From Parasporobacterium sp. (GTDB lineage Bacteria > Bacillota > Clostridia > Lachnospirales > Lachnospiraceae), in the NCBI GenBank assembly GCA_021443845.1, contig JABUTA010000004.1:1-41083 (forward strand): 41,083 nt of DNA, written 5' to 3'. The position numbers and the translations under genes were made by a program. Positions 9,283-18,344 of this stretch are shown piece after piece (within the stretch, counting starts at the first letter, position 1; each line of letters begins with the position of its first letter). Below the pieces are notes generated by a model. That model searched no databases. It saw nothing but the letters and a program-made list of their open reading frames with translations, and had not been told where the DNA came from.

Positions 9283-9405
9283 ATGGATCAGGTCCTTAAA
9301 TATTGGCGGATGTATTTTTATTGCCTAAAAGCACACGAACCTCTATTACGAATCAATGAAGAAAACCATCGAAAGCAGAGTAGAAAAGGGAGTGAAAAAG
9401 AATGA
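9283..9405 (+). CDS. possible 40-aa small ORF
   Basis: ATG 7 nt after AAGGAAG; encodes MDQVLKYWRMYFYCLKAHEPLLRINEENHRKQSRKGSEKE; too short for the provided ORF track. Confidence 0.25.
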   Translation: MDQVLKYWRMYFYCLKAHEPLLRINEENHRKQSRKGSEKE

Positions 9406-9414
9406 AGAAAAGCG

Positions 9415-10014
9415 TTAAATCGGGACAGTTGTCAGCACCGCCCGGCAGGGTGCACCGTCAAAGCCTGCCAGTTTAAGAGGTGCGGCATATAAAATATACT
9501 TTCCTTCTGGAACTTCATCCAGGCATATGCCCTCCAGAATGACAACCTCCTTTTCCAGGAGAATCCTGTGCACCTTCATAGGGGCGTCCTCCGGTCCTAC
9601 TGTCTGGGATTCATTTCCCAGAAGTAATATGCCTGCCTGCACAAATGCCTGTGCCGCAGCTTCACTTACAACTGCATTGCCTTTAATAAGAATTCGTTTG
9701 TCGCATCCGTCTCCGGCAGCTGCCGCCTGCTGCAGTATTTCGGCTGCACCCTCAGCATTCACTGTTCCTGTGTGTTCTGCCACATATGCGGGACCGATTA
9801 CTGAATCCAGGGGAATCTTTTCTATAGTCTTACCACCATCAATAAAATGATATGGTGCGTCAATGTGGGTCCCGTTATGGGCGCACATGCTGAAAGCAGA
9901 CAGATTGCATGGGCTGCCTTCTGAAATACGCATCAAGGTTTCTTTCTTCGGTGCCGGATCTCCCGGATACACTCTGCAGGATAAAATTTCCTGTGAAATA
10001 TCATATATCTTCAT
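9415..10014 (-). CDS. cyclase-family (kynurenine-formamidase-like) metal-dependent hydrolase
   Basis: Motif HNGTHIDAPYHF (HxGTHxDxPxH) typical of the cyclase family; N-terminus MKIYDISQEI...YPGDP. Confidence 0.82.
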   Translation of the reverse strand: MKIYDISQEILSCRVYPGDPAPKKETLMRISEGSPCNLSAFSMCAHNGTHIDAPYHFIDGGKTIEKIPLDSVIGPAYVAEHTGTVNAEGAAEILQQAAAAGDGCDKRILIKGNAVVSEAAAQAFVQAGILLLGNESQTVGPEDAPMKVHRILLEKEVVILEGICLDEVPEGKYILYAAPLKLAGFDGAPCRAVLTTVPI

Positions 10015-10109
10015 TATCGCATTACCTCACATATGTCAGCATTATATCTCGAAAGTGTCCGCAGCGGTACTTTTTCTTTAGGTATGTGGGGATGGTCTGA
10101 CCTTTTCTC

Positions 10110-10294
10110 TTTTATCGTATAAGGCCACGGAATGCTTCGCAGCTTCGCTGCTTACGCATTCCTGCGGTACTCGTGCTCCCGGTCCTACGGACCTTCGCAC
10201 TCGTGCCGCTTGGCGTCGCTAAAGCCCCCCTCACAGCATTCTGAGCGAGCTCAATGCTGTGAGGGGGCTTTGCGACTGGCCTTATACGATAAAA
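10110..10294 (-). repeat. structured element, copy 1 (terminal 18-bp inverted repeats, three internal hairpins)
   Basis: Perfect terminal arms TTTTATCGTATAAGGCCA (10110-10127)/TGGCCTTATACGATAAAA (10277-10294). Minus-strand internal hairpins: long stem capped by GAGCTCGCTC, GCGG..GTGC-GAA-GGTCC-GTA-GGACC..GCAC..CCGC, and GGAATGC-GTAA-GCAGC-GAA-GCTGC-GAA-GCATTCC. Shares architecture with 40881-41064. Confidence 0.8.
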
Positions 10295-10363
10295 ACACCG
10301 ACCACAACCCGAAGTCATGACCGGTGCCTTTGGCAATAATTATGAAATTGGAATACTTATCGA

Positions 10364-11383
10364 TTATTTTGTGATAAGTTCTGAGAAGTATCTGATTGTT
10401 CTGCACATGTTAGATGTGAATGAGCTTTCATTGTCATACCATGAAACAACCTGTACTTCTGTCTTTCCGTCACCAGCTTTGATTACGCTTGTCTGTGTAG
10501 CGTCGAAAAGTGATGCATATGACATACCGATGATATCACTTGAAACGATCTGATCTTCGTTATATCCGAAAGATTCGTTGCTGTACTTCTTCATCTGAGC
10601 GTTGATCTGATCAACTGTAACTTCACCGTCAACAACTGCTGTAAGGATTGTTGTAGAACCTGTTGCTACAGGAACTCTCTGTGCAGCGCCGATGAGCTTG
10701 CCGTTAAGTTCAGGAATAACAAGACCGATAGCCTTAGCTGCGCCTGTTGAGTTAGGAACGATATTAACTGCTGCTGCACGTCCTCTTCTCTGGTCACCTT
10801 TTCTGTGTGGTCCGTCAAGGATCATCTGATCGCCTGTGTAAGCGTGGATGGTCATCATGATACCTGACTGGATAGGTGCAAGGTCATTGAGTGCCTTAGC
10901 CATAGGTGCTAAGCAGTTTGTTGTGCATGATGCTGCAGAGATGATATCGTCTTCAGCTGTAAGTGTGTTGTGGTTTGTATTGAAAACAACTGTAGGAAGG
11001 TCATTTCCTGCCGGAGCAGAGATGATAACTTTTCTTGCACCTGCAGTAATGTGAGCCTGTGCTTTTGCCTTTGATGTGTAGAAACCTGTGCATTCAAGAA
11101 CTACGTCTACATCAAGTTCGCCCCAGGGAAGCTTGGAAGCATCTGCTTCTTTGTAGATTTCGATTTCTGTACCGTCAACGATGATTGAGTGGTCAGTGTT
11201 TGAAACCTTGTCAGCAAGTGCGTAACGTCCCTGTGTTGAATCATACTTAAGAAGGTATGCAAGCATTTCAGGGCTTGTAAGGTCATTGATAGCTACGATT
11301 TCATATTCAGCATCACCAAACATCTTTCTGAATGCTAAACGTCCGATACGGCCAAAACCGTTGATTGCAACTTTTACTCCCAT
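10364..11383 (-). CDS. gap: type I glyceraldehyde-3-phosphate dehydrogenase
   Basis: [17 protein letters not shown], active site [34 protein letters not shown]. Confidence 0.95.
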   Translation of the reverse strand: MGVKVAINGFGRIGRLAFRKMFGDAEYEIVAINDLTSPEMLAYLLKYDSTQGRYALADKVSNTDHSIIVDGTEIEIYKEADASKLPWGELDVDVVLECTGFYTSKAKAQAHITAGARKVIISAPAGNDLPTVVFNTNHNTLTAEDDIISAASCTTNCLAPMAKALNDLAPIQSGIMMTIHAYTGDQMILDGPHRKGDQRRGRAAAVNIVPNSTGAAKAIGLVIPELNGKLIGAAQRVPVATGSTTILTAVVDGEVTVDQINAQMKKYSNESFGYNEDQIVSSDIIGMSYASLFDATQTSVIKAGDGKTEVQVVSWYDNESSFTSNMCRTIRYFSELITK

Positions 11384-11560
11384 TTTTGATCTCCTATTCT
11401 GTTCGGCCGGTTCAGTGCCGGTCGGTTGTAAATTATTGATTTAACGCCCTTATATTAGTATTTTTAAAAAAATGTGTCTATTAGCATAAATTCCAAACTT
11501 TTGTTAACTCGCATAATTTTTATGGTAAAAATTGCACCATATTGCACAATAGAATAAAAA

Positions 11561-11603
11561 GCCTCCCGGCAGACAGTTCTGATAACCGCCTGACCGGGAG
11601 GTC
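11561..11603 (-). terminator. Rho-independent terminator of the NuoE/NuoF/GltD-like operon
   Basis: CCTCCCGG/CCGGGAGG stem with a T-run on the minus strand (GCTTTTTATT). Confidence 0.75.
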
Positions 11604-11647
11604 TGTTTTCAAATGTGCATTAATGCTTTCACATGAGCACGATCATT

Positions 11648-13756
11648 TTATTTTTCAAGGATCTTCAGTGCACCTGTCGGGCATGCATCTGCGCAGAGAT
11701 GACAATCCCTGCACCCTGCAATAACCGCAGGATCATTGAATTCAGGTTTGATTACTGACTTGAATCCGCGGCCTACCAGACCTAAGATACCCTTCTTTGC
11801 GTTTTCATCGCAGGTACGGATACAGAGGTTGCACAGGATACACTTGTTCTGGTTTCTTTCGATGGCAACCAGCTTCTGCTCAACAAATCCGGTATGCTTC
11901 TCGCCTGCCATACGCTCAGGCTTAATATCATTCTGACGTGCACAGAAGATGAGACGGCAGTCATTATAATCATGGCATCCGCATTCAAGACAGCGTGCAG
12001 CTTCTCTGATAACCTCATCACCGGATTCAAAGCCCAGATTAACCTCCTTAAAGTTGGTCTTTCTGTCTTCAGGTGAACGCTTAGGCATCTTAATACGGTC
12101 GATCTTTTCTCTGCCTTCAAGCTCTTTCTTAACTACCTCTTCATCCCTTTCAGATACGTAAGGCTTCTTATAAGGAATGATTTCACCGTTAAGATAAGAA
12201 TCAACAACTGCTGCTGCCTTGCTGCCTTCGCCTATGGCGGAGATAGCAATGTCGGCGCCCTTGTTGGTAGCATCACCTATTGCAAATATACCTTCAACGC
12301 TGGTTCTGAAGGTTCCCTCATCAGAAGCGATGGTGCCCTTACGTGTAAGTTCCAGCTCTTCAAAACCTGTCGGATCAAGTTTCTGACCGATAGCTGCGAT
12401 AACAGTATCCACATCCAGAATCTCAAATTTGCCTTCTACGGGAACAGGGCTTCTTCTGCCTGAAGCATCAGCCTCTCCCAGTTCCATAACCTGAAGCTTT
12501 ATCTGCTTAACCTTACCGTTTTCGGAAATGATCTCTGCCGGATTGGTAAGGAATTTGAAGGTTACGCCTTCTTCAATGGCCTCGTCGATTTCCTCTTCGT
12601 CGGCAGGCATCTCGTTTCTGGTTCTTCTGTATATTACATATACATTTTCTGCACCGAGACGTACTGCAGTCCTGCAGGCATCCATTGCAGTATTGCCGCC
12701 GCCTACTACAGCCACATTCCTGCCGATGTTGATCTCACGGGTAAGCTTGCCTTCTGTGCTGTATGGGTCAACTGCCAGGGCAACGTCTCTCAGGAAGTCG
12801 ATGCCTCCCAGTACGCCCTCAGCATCTTCTCCCGAACATCCTACAGAAGAGCTCTTCCATGCGCCGGACGCAACTATGACTGCATCATATTCCTTACGAA
12901 GGTCTGCCAGAGAAACTGCTTCTGCGGCATTTTCAAATGCTGCCGGGCTGTTTGTCAGACCCACCCGGACATTATTTTTAAATACAACACCCAGGTTGGC
13001 TATCTCTGCAGCTTCCCTCTGTACTATCTTCTTAGGAAGACGGTACTCAGGAATACCGTAGCGGAGCATGCCGCCCATTTCAGGCATCGCATCATATATA
13101 GTGGCATCATGTCCCTTTAATCTCAGGGCAAATGCCGCTGTAAGTCCTGCAGGACCTCCGCCTATTACTGCAACCTTCTTTCCTGTTGAAGGAGCGGTCT
13201 CCGGCACATAGGTTTCTCCTGCCAGATCCTGATCAGCTGCATAGTATTTAAGATAAGCAATGCTCAGAGGCTTCTCTACCAGTCTTCTTCTGCAGGCCTT
13301 CTCACATGGATGCGGGCATACACGGCCTATAGATGCCGGAATCGGATAAGTTGACTTGATGATCCTGATGGCACCGGTGTAATCTCCTCTGGAGATAGCC
13401 TTAATGTAGCCCTGTACATCGGTTCCTGAAGGACAGTTCAGAGAACATGGTCCCTTGCAGTCTCCGTCATGGTCGCTCATCAGCAGTTCAAAAGCAACCT
13501 TTCTTGCTCTTTTTACTCTTTCTGTTTCTGTGCTCAGTACCCAGCCGTCTGCAGGTGATGTGGAGCATGCTCTCATAAGCTTGGGAAGACCTTCTCCTTC
13601 AACCAGACATACGCCGCAGGCACCGTAATCCTTTACGCCTTCAAAATGGCAAAGGGTAGGTATGAACACTCCGTTTTCTGAAGCGATCTTCAGAATGCTG
13701 TCGCCTTTATTTCCAAGGCATTCTTTTCCGTTTATTGTAATCTTGATCTGTTCCAT
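11648..13756 (-). CDS. FAD-dependent GltD/NfnB-like oxidoreductase with N-terminal 2Fe-2S and C-terminal 4Fe-4S domains (StnC-like)
   Basis: N-terminal [2Fe-2S] CHFEGVKDYGACGVCLVEG...RACSTSP; GltD-like GRVCPHPCEKACRRRLVEKPLSIAYLK, AVIGGGPAGLTAAFALRLKGH, AVVGGGNTAMDACRTAVRLGA; C-terminal CILCNLCIRTC and CRDCHLCADACPTGAL clusters. Confidence 0.88.
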   Translation of the reverse strand: MEQIKITINGKECLGNKGDSILKIASENGVFIPTLCHFEGVKDYGACGVCLVEGEGLPKLMRACSTSPADGWVLSTETERVKRARKVAFELLMSDHDGDCKGPCSLNCPSGTDVQGYIKAISRGDYTGAIRIIKSTYPIPASIGRVCPHPCEKACRRRLVEKPLSIAYLKYYAADQDLAGETYVPETAPSTGKKVAVIGGGPAGLTAAFALRLKGHDATIYDAMPEMGGMLRYGIPEYRLPKKIVQREAAEIANLGVVFKNNVRVGLTNSPAAFENAAEAVSLADLRKEYDAVIVASGAWKSSSVGCSGEDAEGVLGGIDFLRDVALAVDPYSTEGKLTREINIGRNVAVVGGGNTAMDACRTAVRLGAENVYVIYRRTRNEMPADEEEIDEAIEEGVTFKFLTNPAEIISENGKVKQIKLQVMELGEADASGRRSPVPVEGKFEILDVDTVIAAIGQKLDPTGFEELELTRKGTIASDEGTFRTSVEGIFAIGDATNKGADIAISAIGEGSKAAAVVDSYLNGEIIPYKKPYVSERDEEVVKKELEGREKIDRIKMPKRSPEDRKTNFKEVNLGFESGDEVIREAARCLECGCHDYNDCRLIFCARQNDIKPERMAGEKHTGFVEQKLVAIERNQNKCILCNLCIRTCDENAKKGILGLVGRGFKSVIKPEFNDPAVIAGCRDCHLCADACPTGALKILEK

Positions 13757-13768
13757 GACTGCTCCCCC

Positions 13769-15520
13769 TTACATCACCTGTACAGCGCCGAACTTACAGT
13801 TCTTTATGCACTGGCCGCATTTGATACATTTTTCATTGTCAATAACATGAGGAGTCTTAACCTGACCTGTGATAGCTGCTGCAGGGCAGTTCCTTGCACA
13901 TAATGTACAGCCCTTACATTTATCAGCATCAATGGTAAATGTCAGAAGATCTCTGCATTCACCTGCAGGACATCTCTTTTCACGGATATGAGCATCATAC
14001 TCGTCTCTGAAATATCTGATGGTTGTAAGTACAGGGTTCGGAGCTGTCTGTCCCAGACCGCATAAAGCACCGTCCTTGATGGAAATGCAGAGCTCTTCAA
14101 GAAGTTCCACATCCCCTTCCCGGCCATTGCCTTCAACTATACGGGTAAGGACCTCAAGCATTCTCTTGGTGCCGATACGGCAGTGAACGCATTTGCCGCA
14201 GCTTTCCTTGGATGTGAAATCCAGGAAGAACTTGGCCATACCTACCATACAGGTGTCCTCGTTCATTACAACCATACCGCCGGAGCCCATGATGGCGCCT
14301 GTTGCACCGAGAGCCTTGTAATCGATGACAGTATCAAGGAGATGCTCCGGAATACATCCGCCGGATGGTCCGCCCATCTGAACAGCTTTGATCTTCTTAT
14401 CATCACGGATACCGCCGCCGATGTCGAAGATAACGTGTCTTAAGGTCTGTCCCATAGGGATTTCTACCAGACCGCCGCGCTTGATCTTGCCTGTAAGTGC
14501 AAATACCTTGGTGCCCTTGCTGGTTTCTGTTCCCATAGCTGCGAACTTATCACCGCCGTTTAATATGATCCATGCAACATTGGCAAATGTCTCAACATTA
14601 TTGATATTGGATGGCTTCATCTTATAGCCTGCTGCTGCAGGGAACGGAGGCTTAAGACGAGGCATACCACGCTTGCCTTCCAGGGATTCTATAAGGGCAG
14701 TTTCTTCGCCGCATACAAATGCACCGGCACCTGCCATATATCTGAACTCGCATGAGAAATCAGTTCCCATGATATTCTTTCCGATGATTCCCTCTGCTCT
14801 GGCCTGGCTGATGGCATTATTAAGGTTGATGATAGCCAGAGGATACTCTGCTCTTACGTATACGATAGCCTCTGAAGCACCGATGGCATAGGCACCGATA
14901 AGCATACCTTCTATAAGCGTATGAGGATCGGATTCGATAACTGCTCTGTCCATGAATGCACCCGGGTCACCCTCGTCAGCATTGCAGATAAGATATTTTT
15001 CTTCGCCTTTGGACTGTCTTGCAGCATTCCATTTGAACCATGTAGGGAAGCCTGCACCGCCTCTGCCTGCGAGACCTGATACCTTTATCTCTTCAATAAC
15101 TTCTTCAGGAGTCATGGTCTTCAGCACCTTTTCAAGAGCCTTGTAACCATCCCTTGCCTTATATGAACCGATGTCTGTAGGATCGATGATACCGCAGTTC
15201 CTGAGTGCGATACGTGTCTGCTGCTCCAGGAAGGATGCATCATCATCGGAAATAAACAGGTTGGATATTCTGTCCAGTTCCCCTGCTCTTACTGCATCCA
15301 CTATGGCTGCAGCATGATCCTCCGTAACATGAACAAGTCTTTTTACCAGTTCATCACCTTCGTAAACATCAATGATCGGCTCAAGGAAGCACATACCGAT
15401 ACAGCCTGTGCTGCCCAGTTCGAAGGTGTCATTTTCATTCATAAGAGCCTTTATGGCTGCATAAGTCTTTCCTGCACCTGCAGCAACACCGCAGGAGCCC
15501 TGTCCAACTACTAATCTCAT
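13769..15520 (-). CDS. NuoF/HydB-like NADH-binding flavoprotein subunit with C-terminal ferredoxin domain (StnB-like)
   Basis: GLAGRGGAGFPTWFKW, CNADEGDPGAFMDRAVIESDPH, CGKCVHCRIGTKRM, C-terminal CKGCTLCARNCPAAAITG and CIKCGQCIKNCKFGAVQV. Confidence 0.92.
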   Translation of the reverse strand: MRLVVGQGSCGVAAGAGKTYAAIKALMNENDTFELGSTGCIGMCFLEPIIDVYEGDELVKRLVHVTEDHAAAIVDAVRAGELDRISNLFISDDDASFLEQQTRIALRNCGIIDPTDIGSYKARDGYKALEKVLKTMTPEEVIEEIKVSGLAGRGGAGFPTWFKWNAARQSKGEEKYLICNADEGDPGAFMDRAVIESDPHTLIEGMLIGAYAIGASEAIVYVRAEYPLAIINLNNAISQARAEGIIGKNIMGTDFSCEFRYMAGAGAFVCGEETALIESLEGKRGMPRLKPPFPAAAGYKMKPSNINNVETFANVAWIILNGGDKFAAMGTETSKGTKVFALTGKIKRGGLVEIPMGQTLRHVIFDIGGGIRDDKKIKAVQMGGPSGGCIPEHLLDTVIDYKALGATGAIMGSGGMVVMNEDTCMVGMAKFFLDFTSKESCGKCVHCRIGTKRMLEVLTRIVEGNGREGDVELLEELCISIKDGALCGLGQTAPNPVLTTIRYFRDEYDAHIREKRCPAGECRDLLTFTIDADKCKGCTLCARNCPAAAITGQVKTPHVIDNEKCIKCGQCIKNCKFGAVQVM

Positions 15521-16020
15521 GCCTCTGCTCCTCCTTCCTCTCTGCTGCGGTAATCGTTTAAGATGGCTACCGCCTTATTAGGTGTAAGGGAACCGTAGGC
15601 CTCATCATTGATCATCATTACAGGTGACAGTGAGCAGCATCCCAGACATGCAACTGTTTTAAGGGAAAACAGTCCGTCCTCTGTGGTCTGTCCGTCCTTG
15701 ATTCCCAGCTCATCACAGATAGCAGTCTCTATAACTCCTGCACCGTTAACATGACATGCTGTTCCCTTGCACAGCATGATAAGGTACTTGCCCACAGGCT
15801 CTAATCTGAACTGTGAGTAAAATGTAGCAACGCCCATTACTCTTGCAGGTGAAATACCTGTCTGGGCAGCTACATAATAAATGATTTCTGCCGGAAGATA
15901 TCCGTAGATTTCCTGGGCACTCTGGAGAATAGTGATGAGATTGCCTGCGTCATGACCGCATTTTTCCAGTGTTTCATCTAATGTCAGCATTTTTTCGTCT
16001 TTACAGCTGCATTCGCACAT
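15517..16020 (-). CDS. NuoE/HydC-like 2Fe-2S thioredoxin-fold subunit (StnA-like)
   Basis: LITILQSAQEIYGYLP, VATFYSQF, CKGTACHVNGA, CLGCCSLSPVMMIND; overlaps the NuoF-like start by 4 bp. Confidence 0.92.
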   Translation of the reverse strand: MCECSCKDEKMLTLDETLEKCGHDAGNLITILQSAQEIYGYLPAEIIYYVAAQTGISPARVMGVATFYSQFRLEPVGKYLIMLCKGTACHVNGAGVIETAICDELGIKDGQTTEDGLFSLKTVACLGCCSLSPVMMINDEAYGSLTPNKAVAILNDYRSREEGGAEA

Positions 16021-16143
16021 TTTTATGCCTCCTTATGGTGAATGACCGGCAGATCATCTTCCGGCCATCTGTCTTTACAGCAGAAGCCCGATCTTATTCG
16101 GATCAGTTTTCCAATTATTTCATTTACTGTTCAGAATGTGATA

Positions 16144-16464
16144 TTATTCCTCGTCTGCTCCTTCTGATTCTGCGATGATTCTTTCGAATTCTGCTGAAAC
16201 AGCTTCGAATTCCTCATCATCTTCGATATCAAGGAATTCGAATTCATCTTCCGGAAGTTCTCTGTAAATGTATAAGTATACGTCATCTGATTCCTCATCA
16301 ACAGGAACAAGTGCAACATAGTCCTTGTTGTTAAGGCTGAAAATGAATAACGGTTCCACTACTACATTTTCACCATCATCAAATTCGAGAGTTATGCTCA
16401 TGTCTTCTGCATTGTCCTGGCATCCGCAGGTGCAGCCTTCCCCATGATTTGTGTTGTCTGCCAT
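16144..16464 (-). CDS. DUF1292 domain protein
   Basis: Acidic small protein with SLNNKDYVALVPVDEESDDVYLYIYRE..DEFEFLDIEDDEEFEAV, typical of DUF1292/YrzB-like proteins. Confidence 0.85.
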   Translation of the reverse strand: MADNTNHGEGCTCGCQDNAEDMSITLEFDDGENVVVEPLFIFSLNNKDYVALVPVDEESDDVYLYIYRELPEDEFEFLDIEDDEEFEAVSAEFERIIAESEGADEE

Positions 16465-16657
16465 TTAATATTTCCTCCTGACTTTTAAGCTTTCTGTGGC
16501 CTGCATGGCCATCAGTATTATAAAAATTAAACATACCAAATGTACCGAACGAATCCGGTAAATCACCTTACATTCTACCCTTTATAAGCGGTTTTGTAAA
16601 TTGAATATAGGCGATGAATGTGGGATTATCGGCGTATATTATGCAATTATCCGGCTA

Positions 16658-17716
16658 TCATGACCGGCCCGGTCTTATAAACACTCCGCCTCCCAGGACT
16701 TTATCCCCATCGTAGAATACTGCCGACTGTCCCGGAGTAATGGCTCGCTGGGGATTCATGAACTCTATACGGGCCGTGTCCTTTCCTGTAGGTATAACCA
16801 GTGCGTCATCCTCTTTATGTCTGTAACGTATTTTAACCTTGCAGGCTACAGGAGCTTCGGGAACCTCTCCCCTCATCCAGTTCACATCCCGGACCCGGGC
16901 TTCAGTGCTCATGATGTCTCCTGCCCGTCCCAGCACAACCCTGTTCTCCTCAGGACAGATACCGCATACATAATAGGGTTCTGTTGATGCTATGCCCAGC
17001 CCCTTTCTCTGACCGATGGTATAGTGTATGATGCCCCGGCTCTTTCCTATTAATTTTCCTTCGGTGTCAGTAAACTCTCCCGGAGGAAAGCTGCTGCCGG
17101 ACACAGACTCAACCACCGAAGCATAATCACCATCCGGCACAAAGCATATATCCTGACTCTCGGATTTTGATGCGTTGCCCAGGCCATATTTCCCCGCCAG
17201 AACCCTCGCTTCTGATTTACTTATAGTGTTCAACGGAAACATGGTATGGGAAAGCTCCTTCTGGGTAAGGCAATGAAGGAAATAGCTCTGGTCCTTGGCC
17301 GGATCGGAGGCCTTTCGCAATACATAATATTCATTCCCCTTATCGTCAGTTTCCTTATCTATGCAGGCATAATGTCCCGTGACCAGCACATCACAGCCCA
17401 GTTCTTCAGCCTTTTCTGACAGCAGTCCGAACTTGAAATATCTGTTGCAGTCCACGCATGGGTTTGGGGTCATGCCGTTAATATAACTTTCTGCAAATCT
17501 GCACATGATCTGTTCCCGGAACTCACCCCGGAAGTCAAATACATGAAAGGGAATTCCCAGCTTATCTGCCGCTGCCCGTGCATCCTCAATATCAGCCGAG
17601 CCTTCTTTGTCATACAGTCTCATTATGCAGCCGATACATTCGTATCCTGCCTCTTTCATCATTATTGCCGCGGCGCCTGAATCCACTCCGCCGCTCATGG
17701 CGATCAATGCTTTCAT
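16658..17716 (-). CDS. mnmA: tRNA-specific 2-thiouridylase
   Basis: MKALIAMSGGVDSGAAAIMM PP-loop, MTPNPCVDCNRYFKFG, DQSYFLHCL, SESQDICFVPDGDY, HYTIGQRKGLG. Start set to 17716 because the upstream in-frame ATG (17746) lies inside a terminator hairpin. Confidence 0.93.
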   Translation of the reverse strand: MKALIAMSGGVDSGAAAIMMKEAGYECIGCIMRLYDKEGSADIEDARAAADKLGIPFHVFDFRGEFREQIMCRFAESYINGMTPNPCVDCNRYFKFGLLSEKAEELGCDVLVTGHYACIDKETDDKGNEYYVLRKASDPAKDQSYFLHCLTQKELSHTMFPLNTISKSEARVLAGKYGLGNASKSESQDICFVPDGDYASVVESVSGSSFPPGEFTDTEGKLIGKSRGIIHYTIGQRKGLGIASTEPYYVCGICPEENRVVLGRAGDIMSTEARVRDVNWMRGEVPEAPVACKVKIRYRHKEDDALVIPTGKDTARIEFMNPQRAITPGQSAVFYDGDKVLGGGVFIRPGRS

Positions 17717-17737
17717 ATTTTTCCTCATATTATGAAA

Positions 17738-17776
17738 CAGCAGCATTACAGCCGAAAAATAACTGTAATGCTGCTG
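17738..17776 (-). terminator. Rho-independent terminator between nifU and mnmA
   Basis: 14-bp perfect stem CAGCAGCATTACAG/CTGTAATGCTGCTG. Confidence 0.7.
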
Positions 17777-17811
17777 AAAAATACCGTTTTAAATAATACA
17801 GCCTGCGTTTA

Positions 17812-18249
17812 TCATACCATATGACAGCTTTCGCAGTCTCCGCCGCAGTCCGGGAACTGACTTGCATCATATTCGATGCCGTTTCTGTCATAGTAATCCT
17901 TCACTGCTGACTTAACAGCCTCTTCGGCAAGAACCGAACAGTGAAGCTTGTGGGGCGGAAGTCCTCCGAGAGCCTCAACTACCTGTTTGTTGGTAACATT
18001 CAGAGCATCCTCTATGGTCATGCCCTTGATCATTTCCGTTGCCATTGAACTGGAGGCTATGGCACTGCCGCAGCCGAAAGTCTCAAACTTTACATCTGAG
18101 ATAACATTATCATCTATCTTGAGATAGATCTTCATGATATCCCCGCATTTTGCATTGCCTACTTCACCTACACCGTCAGGATTTTCTATGGATCCGACGT
18201 TTCTAGGATTGGTGAAATGATCCATAACTGTTTCTGTATATAATGCCAT
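17812..18249 (-). CDS. nifU: NifU/IscU-like Fe-S cluster scaffold
   Basis: HFTNPRNVGSIENPDGVGEVGNAKCGDIMKIYL, FETFGCGSAIASSSMATEM, LHCSVLAEEAVKSAVKDY. Confidence 0.93.
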   Translation of the reverse strand: MALYTETVMDHFTNPRNVGSIENPDGVGEVGNAKCGDIMKIYLKIDDNVISDVKFETFGCGSAIASSSMATEMIKGMTIEDALNVTNKQVVEALGGLPPHKLHCSVLAEEAVKSAVKDYYDRNGIEYDASQFPDCGGDCESCHMV

Positions 18250-18344
18250 TTTCTTTCTCCTTAATGTATACCGGCAGCCTGAAGTCCTGTCATTAATATT
18301 CCGGATATAACATCAGTCCGGGACACGGCTGCTTTTATTTTCAA

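Noticed and set aside
10112-10336. 74-aa minus-strand ORF and the overlapping 62-aa plus-strand ORF (10132-10320)
   Set aside because: They lie within the structured element; composition follows hairpin arms, so coding is unlikely.
12528-13061. 177-aa plus-strand ORF
   Set aside because: Antisense shadow of the conserved GltD-like gene.
17717-17746. Upstream start for mnmA (MLLFHNMRKN)
   Set aside because: This start falls in the 3' arm of a terminator hairpin, and MKALIAMSGGVDSG is the usual N-terminus.
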